64,000 nt of DNA. It comes from Nitratireductor sp. GISD-1A_MAKvit. Its GTDB lineage: Bacteria > Pseudomonadota > Alphaproteobacteria > Rhizobiales > Rhizobiaceae. The stretch is taken from assembly GCF_040819555.1 (NCBI RefSeq), contig NZ_CP161920.1:2727001-2791000 (forward strand). Reading direction: 5' to 3'. Position numbers and translations under genes: made by a program. Below, piece after piece: positions 25,374 to 34,615 of the stretch. The notes under the pieces are model-generated. The model was given only the letters and a program-made list of their open reading frames with translations, made no database searches and was not told the origin of the DNA. The first letter of the stretch is position 1. Each line of letters starts with the position of its first letter.

Positions 25374-26880
25374 TTCGGCATTTTCCGAAGCCGGGTTCAA
25401 GAAAACGATTGAAGCGCTCAAGCAGGAAATCGTCGATCTTTATCTGTCGGACGAGATTCCCTGGGTTGTCGGTTACAGCGGCGGGAAGGATTCGACCGCC
25501 GTTCTGCAGCTCGTCTGGCTGGCGCTCGCCGACCTGCCCGAGGATGAGCGTTCCAAACCAGTCTATGTCATCAGCACGGATACGCTCGTTGAGAACCCGG
25601 TTGTTGCCTTGTGGGTGTCGAAGTCGCTTGATCGTATGGGCAAGCAGGCGGCCGATCAGGGCCTGCCTCTGACCTCCCACAGGCTCACGCCAGCGCCGGA
25701 AAACACATTCTGGGTAAACCTCATTGGCCGGGGCTATCCCGCGCCGCGCCCGAAGTTCCGCTGGTGCACCGAGCGGCTGAAAATCAATCCGTCTACCCAG
25801 TTCATAGGCTCGGTCGTCCAGAAGCACGGAGAAGCGATCCTCGTTCTCGGGACAAGGAAGGCTGAGAGCATAGCCCGCGCGAAGGTCATGGAGCGCTATG
25901 AAGAAAAGCGTGTCCGCGACCGCTTAAGCCCGAACGGCAGCCTGCCCAACTCCTACGTCTACTCGCCCATCGAAGACTGGTCGAATGACGATGTCTGGAT
26001 GTTCCTTATGCAGGTCGGAAACCCGTGGGGCTACAACAACAAAGACCTGCTGACGATGTACCAGGGAGCATCGGCTGACGGGGAATGTCCGCTCGTCGTT
26101 GACACCACCACACCGAGCTGCGGCGACAGCCGCTTCGGATGCTGGGTGTGTACGCTTGTCGAGAAGGACAAGTCTATGCACGCCATGATCCAGAATGACG
26201 AAGAGAAAGAATGGATGTTGCCGCTGCTTGAGCTGCGCAACCACCTCGATCCTCCCAAGACTCCGGATGGTGACCGTCCATTGCGGGATTTCCGGCGTAT
26301 GAACGGCGCCGTCCAGCTTTATAACGAACGGCCGATCCCCGGACCCTACAAGCAGGAAGCCCGCGAAATGTGGCTGCGTCAGGTGCTCGAAGCCCAGCAG
26401 CATATCCGCGAAAACGGGCCAGAAGAGGTTCGTGATATCGAACTGATCACGCTTGAAGAGCTTGAGGAAATCCGGCGCATCTGGGTCGTCGAAAAACATG
26501 AAATCGAAGACAACCTGCCGCGCGTATATGAAGAGGCTACCGGTGAATCGTATCCGGGCGGCAGCCTGGACGACAATCTCGTGATGGGTGCCACAGAGAT
26601 GGGCCTGCTTCGCGAGCTGTGTGGCGACGACGATCTGCATTTCCAGCTCGTGCGCGAGCTGCTGTCGATAGAAAAGCGGCACAAATCCATGCTGCGCCGC
26701 GCGGGGCTGTTCGAGGCCATAGAATCCTCGTTCTACCGGAACTTCTATGAGGATGAACACGATGCCATCGAAAGGGCGCGGCTGAGGCGGGATGCACTCG
26801 GCGAAGCGAGGGAGCGCGCCACCGATGAGTTTGCGCCCGCAGGTGATGCCGCGTCCATACCCGATGAGGCCTGCCAATGA
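25348..26880 (+). CDS. dndC: DndC, PAPS-reductase-like phosphorothioation enzyme
   Basis: A 510-residue protein. The PP-loop VGYSGGKDSTAVLQLVW (about residue 45) binds and hydrolyses ATP; a cysteine cluster (SCGDSRFGCWVCTLVEKDKSM, about residues 262-280) matches the 4Fe-4S ligands of DndC. RWCTERLKI adds the nearby Cys. DndC takes sulfur from DndA and acts in the DndCDE complex on the DNA backbone. The ATG at 25348 lies behind a G-rich ribosome binding site; an upstream extension overlaps dndB too far. Its stop overlaps dndD (ATGA). The reading frame is intact. Confidence 0.94.
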   Translation: MASKKPQRNSAFSEAGFKKTIEALKQEIVDLYLSDEIPWVVGYSGGKDSTAVLQLVWLALADLPEDERSKPVYVISTDTLVENPVVALWVSKSLDRMGKQAADQGLPLTSHRLTPAPENTFWVNLIGRGYPAPRPKFRWCTERLKINPSTQFIGSVVQKHGEAILVLGTRKAESIARAKVMERYEEKRVRDRLSPNGSLPNSYVYSPIEDWSNDDVWMFLMQVGNPWGYNNKDLLTMYQGASADGECPLVVDTTTPSCGDSRFGCWVCTLVEKDKSMHAMIQNDEEKEWMLPLLELRNHLDPPKTPDGDRPLRDFRRMNGAVQLYNERPIPGPYKQEAREMWLRQVLEAQQHIRENGPEEVRDIELITLEELEEIRRIWVVEKHEIEDNLPRVYEEATGESYPGGSLDDNLVMGATEMGLLRELCGDDDLHFQLVRELLSIEKRHKSMLRRAGLFEAIESSFYRNFYEDEHDAIERARLRRDALGEARERATDEFAPAGDAASIPDEACQ

Positions 26881-28870
26881 TCCTCGACGAAATCACTCTT
26901 CATGATTTTGGGCTTTATGAAGGCACGCAGAGCGTTGAACTGACGCCTCCTGCTCCGAACAAGCCCATCGTGCTGATCGGCGGACTGAATGGCGGCGGAA
27001 AGACGACATTTCTCGATGCGCTGCAACTCGGCTTCTTCGGACCTCATGCGAAATGTTCCAACCGCGGATCGCTCGCCTATGCCGAATATCTTACCCGGTG
27101 CATTCACAGAGGCGCAGGGAAAACCGAAGCCGGAATAGAGATCGCCTTTCGCCATACCGTTGAAGGAACTGAGGAACGATACCGCGTGCGCCGTTTCTGG
27201 AAGCTGTCTAGCAGCGGCTGCAAGGAACGGTTTGAGGTCCTGAAGAACGGCCACGCTGAACCGGCCCTTGGCCGACAACTGGGCGACGCAGGTAGAAGAG
27301 TTCTTTCCGGCCAACATTGCCCATCTGTTCCTGTTCGACGGCGAACAGGTCGAAGCCTATGCTTCGCAAGCCGATTCCGCCGCGCTGATCGGGGCGGCCA
27401 TCCAGAACCTGCTGGGACTGGATATGGTCGATCAGCTTGAAAAGGACCTGCTGGTTTACGAGCGGCGAAAGCGCTCGGAAGAAAAAGACGCGCCCCGTCA
27501 AACCGAAATTACATCCGCCCAGGACGCGGTCCGGGAGTTACGCCGCCGCCTTGACGCCCTCAAGCAGGAGCGCGCGGCCTTGCAGACGCACCGGATCGAC
27601 AAGGCGCACCGTGAATTGAAGAAGGTCGAGGAGAAATACCGCAAGATCGGCGGCGCCCTCTATGACCAGCGCGAAGCTATCGAAGGCAAATGGTCGGACG
27701 CCGTGCAGCGCGTCAAGGATGGCGAGGCTGCGTTGCGTGAGTTCGCGGGCGGGGCCGCGCCGTTGCTCATGGTGCGCGTCCTTCTGGAGTCGGCCGAGCT
27801 GCGCGACCAACATGAGGAAGAATGCCGCCGTGCCCGCGACCTTTCGGGTGCGCTCAAAGAAAGAGATCGGGCCGCGCTCAAGCACCTGCGCGGACAGAAA
27901 GCGGAGAAGCAGGTCGTCGATGCACTCAAGGCCTTCTTTGACGCCGACCGGTCCGAACGTGAAGCATTGGGCAAGAAGGACACCATCCTCGATATCACAC
28001 CGGAAGTACGCAGTGATCTTCACACGCTGCTACGCGGAGACCTGGACCAACTTCGCACGGATGCGGTCCGGCTTCTCAGCGGGCAGGAAAAAGAACGTGC
28101 CCGCGAAGAGCAGGCGCGGATCGAGTATGAGAGCATTCCCAGCTCCGATACGATTGCACTCATTGCGAAGGACCGTGAAGAGCTTCGCTCGGAAATCGCC
28201 GAACTTGAAGCCATGCAAGCCGCGATCGGGCAGGATATCGAGCGCCAGCAGCGCGAACTGGAACGCCGCGAGCAGTCCCTCGCGCGACTGCTGGAATCCG
28301 ATGCGAAAGATCGAGGCCGGCGCGATGACCGCTCGCGAATCCTGCGGCACTCAGGAAAAGTCCGCAGAACGCTTGAGACGTTCCGGCAGGGCCGTCATCG
28401 CCCGCCATGTGAGGCGGATCGAGCAACTGGTTCTCGAAAGCTACCAGCAGCTCTTACGCAAAAGCGGTCTGGTTACGCGCCTTTCCATCGATCCGGAGGA
28501 CTACGCGCTAACTCTTTACGGCCGCGATGATGAGCCGTTGAGCGCCGAACGGCTGTCTGCGGGCGAGCGACAGCTCCTCGCGGTGGCGCTGCTTTGGGGG
28601 CTTGCCAAGGCGTCCGGCCGCCCGCTGCCGACCGCCATCGATACGCCGCTTGGGCGGCTGGATTCCGTTCACCGTATACATCTGGTCGAACGGTATCTGC
28701 CGTTTGCCAGTCATCAGGTGCTGCTGCTCTCCACCGATGAAGAGATCGCGGGCGAATATCATGAGCGCCTGCGCCCATGGATCGGGCATACCTATCAGCT
28801 CACATATGATGACAATACGGGGGCGACACGCATCACGACGGGCTACCTGCCATCCAGGGAGGCTGCGTAA
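26877..28870 (+). pseudogene. dndD: dndD, SMC-like ATPase/nickase of the Dnd system (two frameshifts)
   Basis: The composite protein has about 663 residues, normal for DndD. The N-terminus has ITLHDFGLYEG and Walker A IGGLNGGGKTTFLDAL; the coiled-coil centre follows; the C-terminus has ERLSAGERQLLAVALLWGLA (ABC signature) and PTAIDTPLGRLD (Walker B). The frame changes at CCCTTGGCC (27265-27273), where one T or G too many separates HAEPAL from ADNWATQVEEFF, and again at CAGGGCC (28387-28393), where one extra G separates RTLETFRQ from AVIARHVRRIEQ. Everything else is conserved, so the lesions are very recent or are sequencing errors. DndD is an ATP-dependent DNA nickase that opens the site for sulfur insertion. 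The start overlaps dndC and the stop overlaps dndE. Confidence 0.9.
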
Positions 28871-29244
28871 TGGCAATAGAACACATCCGCGTCTCGCAGC
28901 AGGCCAAAGACCAGCTCATCAAGCTCAAAAGGGTTACGGGGATCGAGCACTGGAACGTGCTGTGCCGCTGGGCGCTGTGTCTGTCGCTCGCCGAGCAGAG
29001 CGTTCCGCCTCAATCGAAGATCCCGGCCGACAGCAATGTTGAAATGAGCTGGAAAGTTTTCGGCGGGCGCTATGCTGACCTCTATATGACCCTGCTGCGG
29101 GAGCGGTGCGTCCGGGACGGGTTGGGAACGGACGCTGATACAGTCGCGCAGCAATTCAGGCTGCATCTGCACAGGGGCATATCCTACCTCGCCGGCAACA
29201 AGGACTTGCGCAAAATCGACGATCTCGTCGCGCTCGTCGCCTGA
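28870..29244 (+). CDS. dndE: DndE, DNA-binding subunit of the Dnd complex
   Basis: A 124-residue basic protein starting MAIEHIRVSQQAKDQLIKLK, with TGIEHWNVLCRWALCLSLAE and a C-terminal FRLHLHRGISYLAGNK. These are DndE features; the family forms a tetramer that binds nicked double-stranded DNA through surface lysines. Its ATG shares a base with the dndD stop (TAATG). Length and frame are normal. Confidence 0.93.
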   Translation: MAIEHIRVSQQAKDQLIKLKRVTGIEHWNVLCRWALCLSLAEQSVPPQSKIPADSNVEMSWKVFGGRYADLYMTLLRERCVRDGLGTDADTVAQQFRLHLHRGISYLAGNKDLRKIDDLVALVA

Positions 29245-29248
29245 AGCC

Positions 29249-30724
29249 ATGCGGGCGCCGGGGGGAAACCTTAACAACCGTGCGCGCACAGCCATTGGAC
29301 GCGCGGAACCTTCACGCCCGTTAAAATGCATCCTTACTGACGGGCTTCTTCAGCCCGGCATGCGCCTGTTTGATTACGGATGCGGCCGTGGTGACGACCT
29401 GCGTCACCTCGCCATGCTCGGTTATGAAGCGGGCGGATGGGACCCCGTTCACCGGCCCGACCATGGCCACCAAAAGGCTCCCATCGTCAATATCGGCTAC
29501 GTCGTCAATGTCATCGAGAATCCCGCCGAACGGCAGGAGGCCTTGCGCCGGGCCTGGGAACTCGCCGAGCAAATTCTGGTCGTCAGCGCGCGGCTAACGC
29601 TTGAAGCGAAGGCTTTGCGCGAAGCCACGGACTATGAAGACGGCTATCTAACCAGCCGGGGCACGTTCCAGAAGTTTTTTGAGCAGCAGGAACTGCGCCA
29701 ATGGATAGACCGGACCCTGGAGGTAAGCGCCGTCCCCGCTGCCCCCGGCGTATTTTATGTCTTTCGTGATGAGCAAGCACGTACCCAGTTTCTTTCTTCG
29801 CGCTACCGCCGCCGCCTTGCCGCGCCGCGCCTGACGAAATCGGCGGAGTTGTTCGCAAGGCACGAAGCGCTGCTTGCGCCATTAATGACCTTCCTGGGCG
29901 AGCGCGGACGGCTTCCCCATGACGACGAGCTAGCGAATGTTTCCGAGCTGGTTGAGGTGTTCGGCTCGATCCGAAAAGCGTTTCGCGTGGTTCTTTACGC
30001 GACTGAACAGGCAGATTGGGATGCCGTCGGCGAAGAGCGGAGCCGCGACCTGTTGATCTATCTTGCGCTGTCGCAGTTTGAAGGGCGGCCGCCTTTCGGG
30101 AGGCTGCCGCTCCCGCTGCAACGGGACGTGAAGGCCTTTTTCAACACCTATAAGCAGGCCTGCACCGAGGCAGACACTTTGCTGTATTCCTTAGGACAGC
30201 GGGGCACAGTCGATCGGGCCTGCCAGGATTCCAGTGTCGGGAAACTTACCCCCACGGCGCTTTATGTTCATGAGACGGCGCTGCCTGAGCTTTCTTCCGT
30301 ACTGCGCCTCTATGAAGGCTGCGCCCGTGCGTATCTTGGGCGGGTGGAAGGGGCAAACATCATCAAGCTCCACCGCGGCGAGCCAAAAATTTCCTATCTG
30401 AGCTACCCTGAATTTGAGAACAGTCCGCACCCGCCGCTTGTCGAATCCCTGAATGTTCACCTGCAAACATTCCGCGTGAAAACCCGGAATTTCCGGGAGA
30501 GCCGCAACCGGCCCATCCTTCATCGCAAAGAGCTTTTTGTCTCTGCCGATCATCCCCTCTACGGAAAATTCGAGCGTTTGACGCGGATCGAGGAAAGCAA
30601 GGGGCTTTTCGAGGATACCAGCCGCATCGGGCTTGAGGACGGCTGGAATGAGATGCTTGCAGAGAAGGGTCTTTGTCTGAAGGGCCACCGCCTTTTGTCG
30701 CGACACAGCGGCCGAACCGAATAG
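29249..30724 (+). CDS. DNA phosphorothioation-associated putative methyltransferase
   Basis: A 491-residue protein starting 4 bases after dndE. The N-terminal part has the SAM-binding motif RLFDYGCGRGDDLRHL (about residue 42), followed by VNVIENPAERQEALRRAWEL and LVVSARLT. The C-terminal 300 residues are conserved in the Dnd-associated methyltransferase family; HRPILHRKELFVSADHPLYG is typical. It may place a methyl mark linked to the phosphorothioate site or act in defence; the substrate is unknown. The tight spacing puts it in the dndBCDE operon. Confidence 0.88.
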   Translation: MRAPGGNLNNRARTAIGRAEPSRPLKCILTDGLLQPGMRLFDYGCGRGDDLRHLAMLGYEAGGWDPVHRPDHGHQKAPIVNIGYVVNVIENPAERQEALRRAWELAEQILVVSARLTLEAKALREATDYEDGYLTSRGTFQKFFEQQELRQWIDRTLEVSAVPAAPGVFYVFRDEQARTQFLSSRYRRRLAAPRLTKSAELFARHEALLAPLMTFLGERGRLPHDDELANVSELVEVFGSIRKAFRVVLYATEQADWDAVGEERSRDLLIYLALSQFEGRPPFGRLPLPLQRDVKAFFNTYKQACTEADTLLYSLGQRGTVDRACQDSSVGKLTPTALYVHETALPELSSVLRLYEGCARAYLGRVEGANIIKLHRGEPKISYLSYPEFENSPHPPLVESLNVHLQTFRVKTRNFRESRNRPILHRKELFVSADHPLYGKFERLTRIEESKGLFEDTSRIGLEDGWNEMLAEKGLCLKGHRLLSRHSGRTE

Positions 30725-30778
30725 GTTTCGCTTTGAGCGCACGTCCGCTGAGCGGCAATCATGTCCAGTGCATAAGGT

Positions 30779-32137
30779 CTATGCTGCCTTGCTGAGATCT
30801 GGTCGTTTTTCCTCCATCTCGGCGCCCACCGCTGACTGCAGGAATCGATCAAGCGCGGCACGTCGCGATCCGCGGTCCAGGGCGTAGGCGGTTTGCTTGA
30901 ATTCGACCCCATCGAGCAGTCCCTGAATGTAGCCAGAGATGGTGTCTGCCGCCATGATGAGCGCGGTATCGAGCGTATGGATGTAGTTGCTGGTCACCGA
31001 TCCTTTGGCGTGCCCGACCAGCGCGGCGATCGTGACTTCGGTGAAACCGAGATCGTTGGCAATGCTGGCGAAGCTGTGCCGCAGGACATGCGGCGTCACA
31101 TCAGCAAGCGGGCTGTTCCTGAAAATCTGTCTCCAGTGGTTGGGAAAGCCGCCAAAGGCGTTGTCCTCGCCCTGGCCGGGGAAGACATAGGTGCCGGTTG
31201 CAGTCTTGCGGCGTTCTTCCAGATATTCGATCACCGGCAGGCCGATGGGCCGAATGGACGCGCCTTCCTTGCTTTCCTGCAGGCGTATACAACTCGCGTC
31301 GATATCCGCCTCGACCCATTTGAGTCCGATCATCTCGCTCCGACGGCAGCCGGTCAGCGCGATCTGCCGGATTATTTCGACTGTCATCTCATATTTCGGA
31401 TTCTCGTTTGCCGCCCGCAGCATCTCGCCGAGGATGCGGTACTCGGCTTCGGTGAGACGGCGATCACGCACATTATCCTTGGGCTTGCGGATGCCATGCG
31501 CGGGGTTGGAAGTGATGATCCCGGCCTCCATCGCGTAAGTTAGAATGCCGCCGAGCAGCCCTACGGTTCGCGTGGCCGTGCCGGCGCCGCCGCGCACGAT
31601 GGCTTTGCCGCGCAGCTTCTTGGTCTTCACCGATACCGCCGTTTTTCCGGCCATAACATCCTTCAACACCTTGGCGACGTCGGCCTTGACCAGGTCCTTG
31701 ACCTTGCGGTTGCCGATTAGCGGAATGATGTGCCGGTGAATTCGGCCCACATCGCTGACGATGGTGCCTGCCTTCTTGGGGCGTCCGCCTTTTCCAAGGA
31801 TGAGACCGGCGTCGAGATCCTTCAGATACATCGCGCACAGCTCCTTGACGGTGATTGCCTGGTGATCGAGCTGGCGTTCCTCGGAAGGGTTGTCACCTTG
31901 GGCTACCCGGCCGAGCTGTATCTTCGCTTCCTGCCGTGCCGTTTCTGCCGTCCAGATGCCATGCAGGCCGATCGTGTAACGACGAGTTCGACCTGCGGCG
32001 CGATACTGGATAAGGTAGCTACGTTTTCCGGATGCGAAGATGCGGAGGCCAAAGCCGGGCAACTCGTCGTCCCAGATGAAATAGTCTTTCTCGCGGACAG
32101 TAGCGGCGTCCACTACACGTTTTGTTAGCTTTGCCAT
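30779..32137 (-). CDS. int: Tyrosine recombinase, integrase of the ICE/genomic island
   Basis: A 452-residue integrase. Residues about 1-90 are a DUF4102-type arm-binding domain (AKLTKRVVDAATVREKDYFI, GFGLRIFASGKRSYLIQYR). The catalytic domain has the first Arg in LTGCRRSEMIGLKW, HVLRHSFASIANDLG (HxxR) and VGHAKGSVTSNYIH with the nucleophilic Tyr. The C-terminus extends about 60 residues past the Tyr. The gene lies next to a partial tRNA-Arg copy, which marks one junction of the element. It points into the element, away from that junction. Confidence 0.93.
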   Translation of the reverse strand: MAKLTKRVVDAATVREKDYFIWDDELPGFGLRIFASGKRSYLIQYRAAGRTRRYTIGLHGIWTAETARQEAKIQLGRVAQGDNPSEERQLDHQAITVKELCAMYLKDLDAGLILGKGGRPKKAGTIVSDVGRIHRHIIPLIGNRKVKDLVKADVAKVLKDVMAGKTAVSVKTKKLRGKAIVRGGAGTATRTVGLLGGILTYAMEAGIITSNPAHGIRKPKDNVRDRRLTEAEYRILGEMLRAANENPKYEMTVEIIRQIALTGCRRSEMIGLKWVEADIDASCIRLQESKEGASIRPIGLPVIEYLEERRKTATGTYVFPGQGEDNAFGGFPNHWRQIFRNSPLADVTPHVLRHSFASIANDLGFTEVTIAALVGHAKGSVTSNYIHTLDTALIMAADTISGYIQGLLDGVEFKQTAYALDRGSRRAALDRFLQSAVGAEMEEKRPDLSKAA

Positions 32138-32589
32138 TAGCCGGTCCTCCCGCTGAGGAAGGGCTGCTTCCGCGGAAGCACCACGGAAGCAGCCGGATGG
32201 AATTCGGAGCGAAGTCCCGGATATGGATTTCGGCGGGAAAATCTAAATTGTCCAGATGTTTCAAGGTGTTGTAGTATCATAGCGTGCCCTGGCGTGTAAT
32301 TAGGATGGCCAGGACAAAATGCTCCGAAGGCAGAGGTCACAGGTTCGAATCCTGTCGGGTGCGCCAGTAAAATCATAGCGAATTCAACGGCTTAACACCA
32401 ATACGCGCTGTCTCGAAAACTCTGTGAAACCAGTTGGTCACTGACAGTGGCTAGATGCTAGATGGGCTCGGTGATATCTTCATAGTTAGCACCGCGAAGG
32501 TAGTCTGAGCACACTCGCACCAAAGTTCACGCCATAGGTTAGAGATAAAGACAAACTCTCTTACCTGAGTGAGCCTGAAGCAAGAAGTC
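32138..32589. other. Right junction of the element; no gene
   Basis: About 450 bases between the integrase and the HNH gene. It contains the tRNA-Arg remnant at 32322-32366. To the right of the remnant the sequence is more AT-rich and I see no coding potential. Confidence 0.7.
32322..32366 (+). other. Attachment site: 3' part of tRNA-Arg(CCG)
   Basis: The sequence reads CTCCGAA GGCAG AGGTC ACAGG TTCGAAT CCTGT, then the 3' acceptor strand and CCA. That is the anticodon loop (CCG), half of the anticodon stem, variable loop, T-arm and acceptor end of tRNA-Arg(CCG). Bases to the left do not form the 5' half, so it is the att copy at the distal end of an element integrated in this tRNA. The intact tRNA should lie left of the window. 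Confidence 0.85.
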
Positions 32590-33558
32590 TCAGACCGAAC
32601 TCGCTTTCTTTACCTTCCGCAACATAATGTGCTCAACGCGGTGACAGGTCGGGCAAAGCAGAGCGAAATCAGCGGTTGTCGTGTATCGCCCCCCTTCATC
32701 CAAGGGATTCTTGTGGTGCACATCGAGGAAACCCCGCGCCTTCACGCCAAGCTCTGCGGCAAGAGCGGCTGGATCGAAGTCACAGGCGTCGCAAGCAATC
32801 ATGCCGGCCTTTTGCCTTTCCCGTATGAACCTGTCGGCAATCCACGCAGCGCGGCGTTTCACCTTGACTAGTCGCTCCGCCTCCATACCTTCCAGCGCTC
32901 CCAGGTCGCGACCGATCGCGCGTTCAGTGTCGGGGTTGATTTCACTCCGCTCTGCTAACGCAAACTCGTCTTCAATGCCGATCCAGGAATTCTTGGTATC
33001 GACCCGTTCGATCTCAAGCTCGGCGATCAAGTGTTGTTCCGCTGCCCTCAGGGGACGCAGTGTTGCCGAGGAGTGCGCGTAGAGCCTCGCATAGGCATCC
33101 GGACCGAAAATCTCCTTTGCTTTTCGCGGGTCCTTGATCCTGTAGCTTTCTACGATGGGGAAGGCCACAGACCAGCGAAAGCGCTTCCCTTCTTGTGCCC
33201 ACATGTCTTGAAGCAGTTTAAACTCTTCGGGTCCCAGGATCGTCTCAAGACTACGCGACGTGGTCCTGAGTTTGTGGACGGCGATGAGCCTGCCTGCGCG
33301 CTCCTTGTGAGCCTCTCGATCAGCTATGTATTGCGGATCATTTTCGAAGCCATCGTTCGGCTTCTGGAATGTCTCAGTGATGTACTCGATAACATAGCCG
33401 CTACCAAATTGTCGTTGAATCGTGCTTTGGCATTTGTTGCGTGATCCGAGGTCACCGTCCGTTGGCGTGAACCCCAGCCAAGTGGTTCCGGGAAGCCAAT
33501 CGGCTTTGGATGCGGTGACAGGCGCAGGGAGGTCTTTGATCTTCAAAACCAACGTCAA
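32590..33558 (-). CDS. HNH endonuclease
   Basis: A 322-residue protein with a C-terminal HNH domain: CDACDFDP (zinc CxxC), VHHKNPLDEGG (catalytic HH and N) and LLCPTCHRVEH (second CxxC, His). The long N-terminal region has WLGFTPTDGD near the start and is likely the target-recognition part. The start is a TTG whose TTGA overlaps the stop of the mrr-like gene, which supports coupled translation. With its Mrr partner it probably forms a modification-dependent or foreign-DNA restriction pair. Confidence 0.85.
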   Translation of the reverse strand: MTLVLKIKDLPAPVTASKADWLPGTTWLGFTPTDGDLGSRNKCQSTIQRQFGSGYVIEYITETFQKPNDGFENDPQYIADREAHKERAGRLIAVHKLRTTSRSLETILGPEEFKLLQDMWAQEGKRFRWSVAFPIVESYRIKDPRKAKEIFGPDAYARLYAHSSATLRPLRAAEQHLIAELEIERVDTKNSWIGIEDEFALAERSEINPDTERAIGRDLGALEGMEAERLVKVKRRAAWIADRFIRERQKAGMIACDACDFDPAALAAELGVKARGFLDVHHKNPLDEGGRYTTTADFALLCPTCHRVEHIMLRKVKKASSV

Positions 33559-34448
33559 TCCTTTTTCTGATAGGCAGAGAAGAACTCCGGTTCGATAGTC
33601 AACGCCTTCGTCTCCCGGACGCCAAGCCCCTCCTCGATCAGAAGTTCAAGAAGCCGATCAATGTCGACGAGTTCGATGGCCGTCGCGTTGTCCTGTGCCG
33701 CAGCCTCCCTCGCGCCCTTGGTGAAGGAACCGGTCGTAAGAAAAATGCCTCGTTCGGCCCGACCTTGGATGGCCCCGCGAAACTCGCGGATTTTCTCCGG
33801 CCCAACGGTGCCCTCGTAGCGCTTGCACTGGAACATCACTTTTGTTCGCACGAAACGGTTGATCAGAAGGTAACCTTCGCCATCAATACCCTGATCGCCT
33901 CGCTGCCCCGTGACTTTGACATTCTCAAAGCCGATGTGGCGCAGGAGGCGCGCGCAAAGCTCCTCGAACCCCTTGTTGGTTAGACCTTTGAGGATCTCGA
34001 CAAGCCGCTCCTGAATCTCGTCCTGATTGAGATAGGCCTTTTCGTCCGGGGCGCTGGCGTCTTCGTCCTCGACCGGGGAGATCGGCTCGTTCTTCTCCTG
34101 TGTCCTATCAGCCCGGGGGAACCCGTCATGGATGGCCTTGAATAGACTATAGGCTTCTTCATGTGTGAGGTTGGTCGTACGTCCTCTTTCGGTCAGAACC
34201 CACACCCCGCGCTGCTCGGTGTCGATCAGTCCAGCCTTTGCAAGATAGAAGCGTGCCCAGCCAACCTTGTTTTCGAACTTCGACTGACCACCCTTGGTAG
34301 TGCCTTCGATCTCAGCCTTGGGAATGTCGTGATTCTCCGCGATCCAGTTATAAACCTCCTTGGGCTTGGCAGACGAGCCCAAGTCCCGAAGCCCGTCAAT
34401 AACCGGTTGGAAGTACTGGATGAATTTCGGGCCTTTTAGTTTCTTCAC
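33555..34448 (-). CDS. mrr: Mrr-type restriction endonuclease
   Basis: A 297-residue protein. Residues about 5-90 form the winged-helix Mrr_N domain (LRDLGSSAKPKEVYNWIAEN, GWARFYLAKAGLIDTEQRG). The C-terminal PD-(D/E)XK domain has GFEELCARLLRHIGFENVKV, the catalytic Asp in QRGDQGIDGEGYLL and the QxK of VMFQCKRY. Mrr enzymes cut methylated DNA. The GTG at 34448 has GGAGG upstream; a GTG at 34478 is an alternative. It lies just outside the tRNA-Arg att copy of the left element. Confidence 0.9.
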   Translation of the reverse strand: MKKLKGPKFIQYFQPVIDGLRDLGSSAKPKEVYNWIAENHDIPKAEIEGTTKGGQSKFENKVGWARFYLAKAGLIDTEQRGVWVLTERGRTTNLTHEEAYSLFKAIHDGFPRADRTQEKNEPISPVEDEDASAPDEKAYLNQDEIQERLVEILKGLTNKGFEELCARLLRHIGFENVKVTGQRGDQGIDGEGYLLINRFVRTKVMFQCKRYEGTVGPEKIREFRGAIQGRAERGIFLTTGSFTKGAREAAAQDNATAIELVDIDRLLELLIEEGLGVRETKALTIEPEFFSAYQKKD

Positions 34449-34615
34449 TACTCCAACGCCTCCGGAATGAAGTGTCACCTATGTCTCGATAAGCTCATAC
34501 TGTACGCTCGAGAGACAAAGGCAACACTTCTTCCCGTATGGGTTCTTCAGCGGGATCGAGGCGGCTGCTCATCACCGATATTGGACACGCCCCCCGCTTT
34601 GGGCGGGCTGGCCTG

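Noticed and set aside
24260..28870. Programmed frameshifting in dndB and dndD
   Set aside because: The breaks are single extra bases without slippery heptamers or recoding structures, and the same lesion occurs in unrelated genes (hdaA, purN, tape measure).
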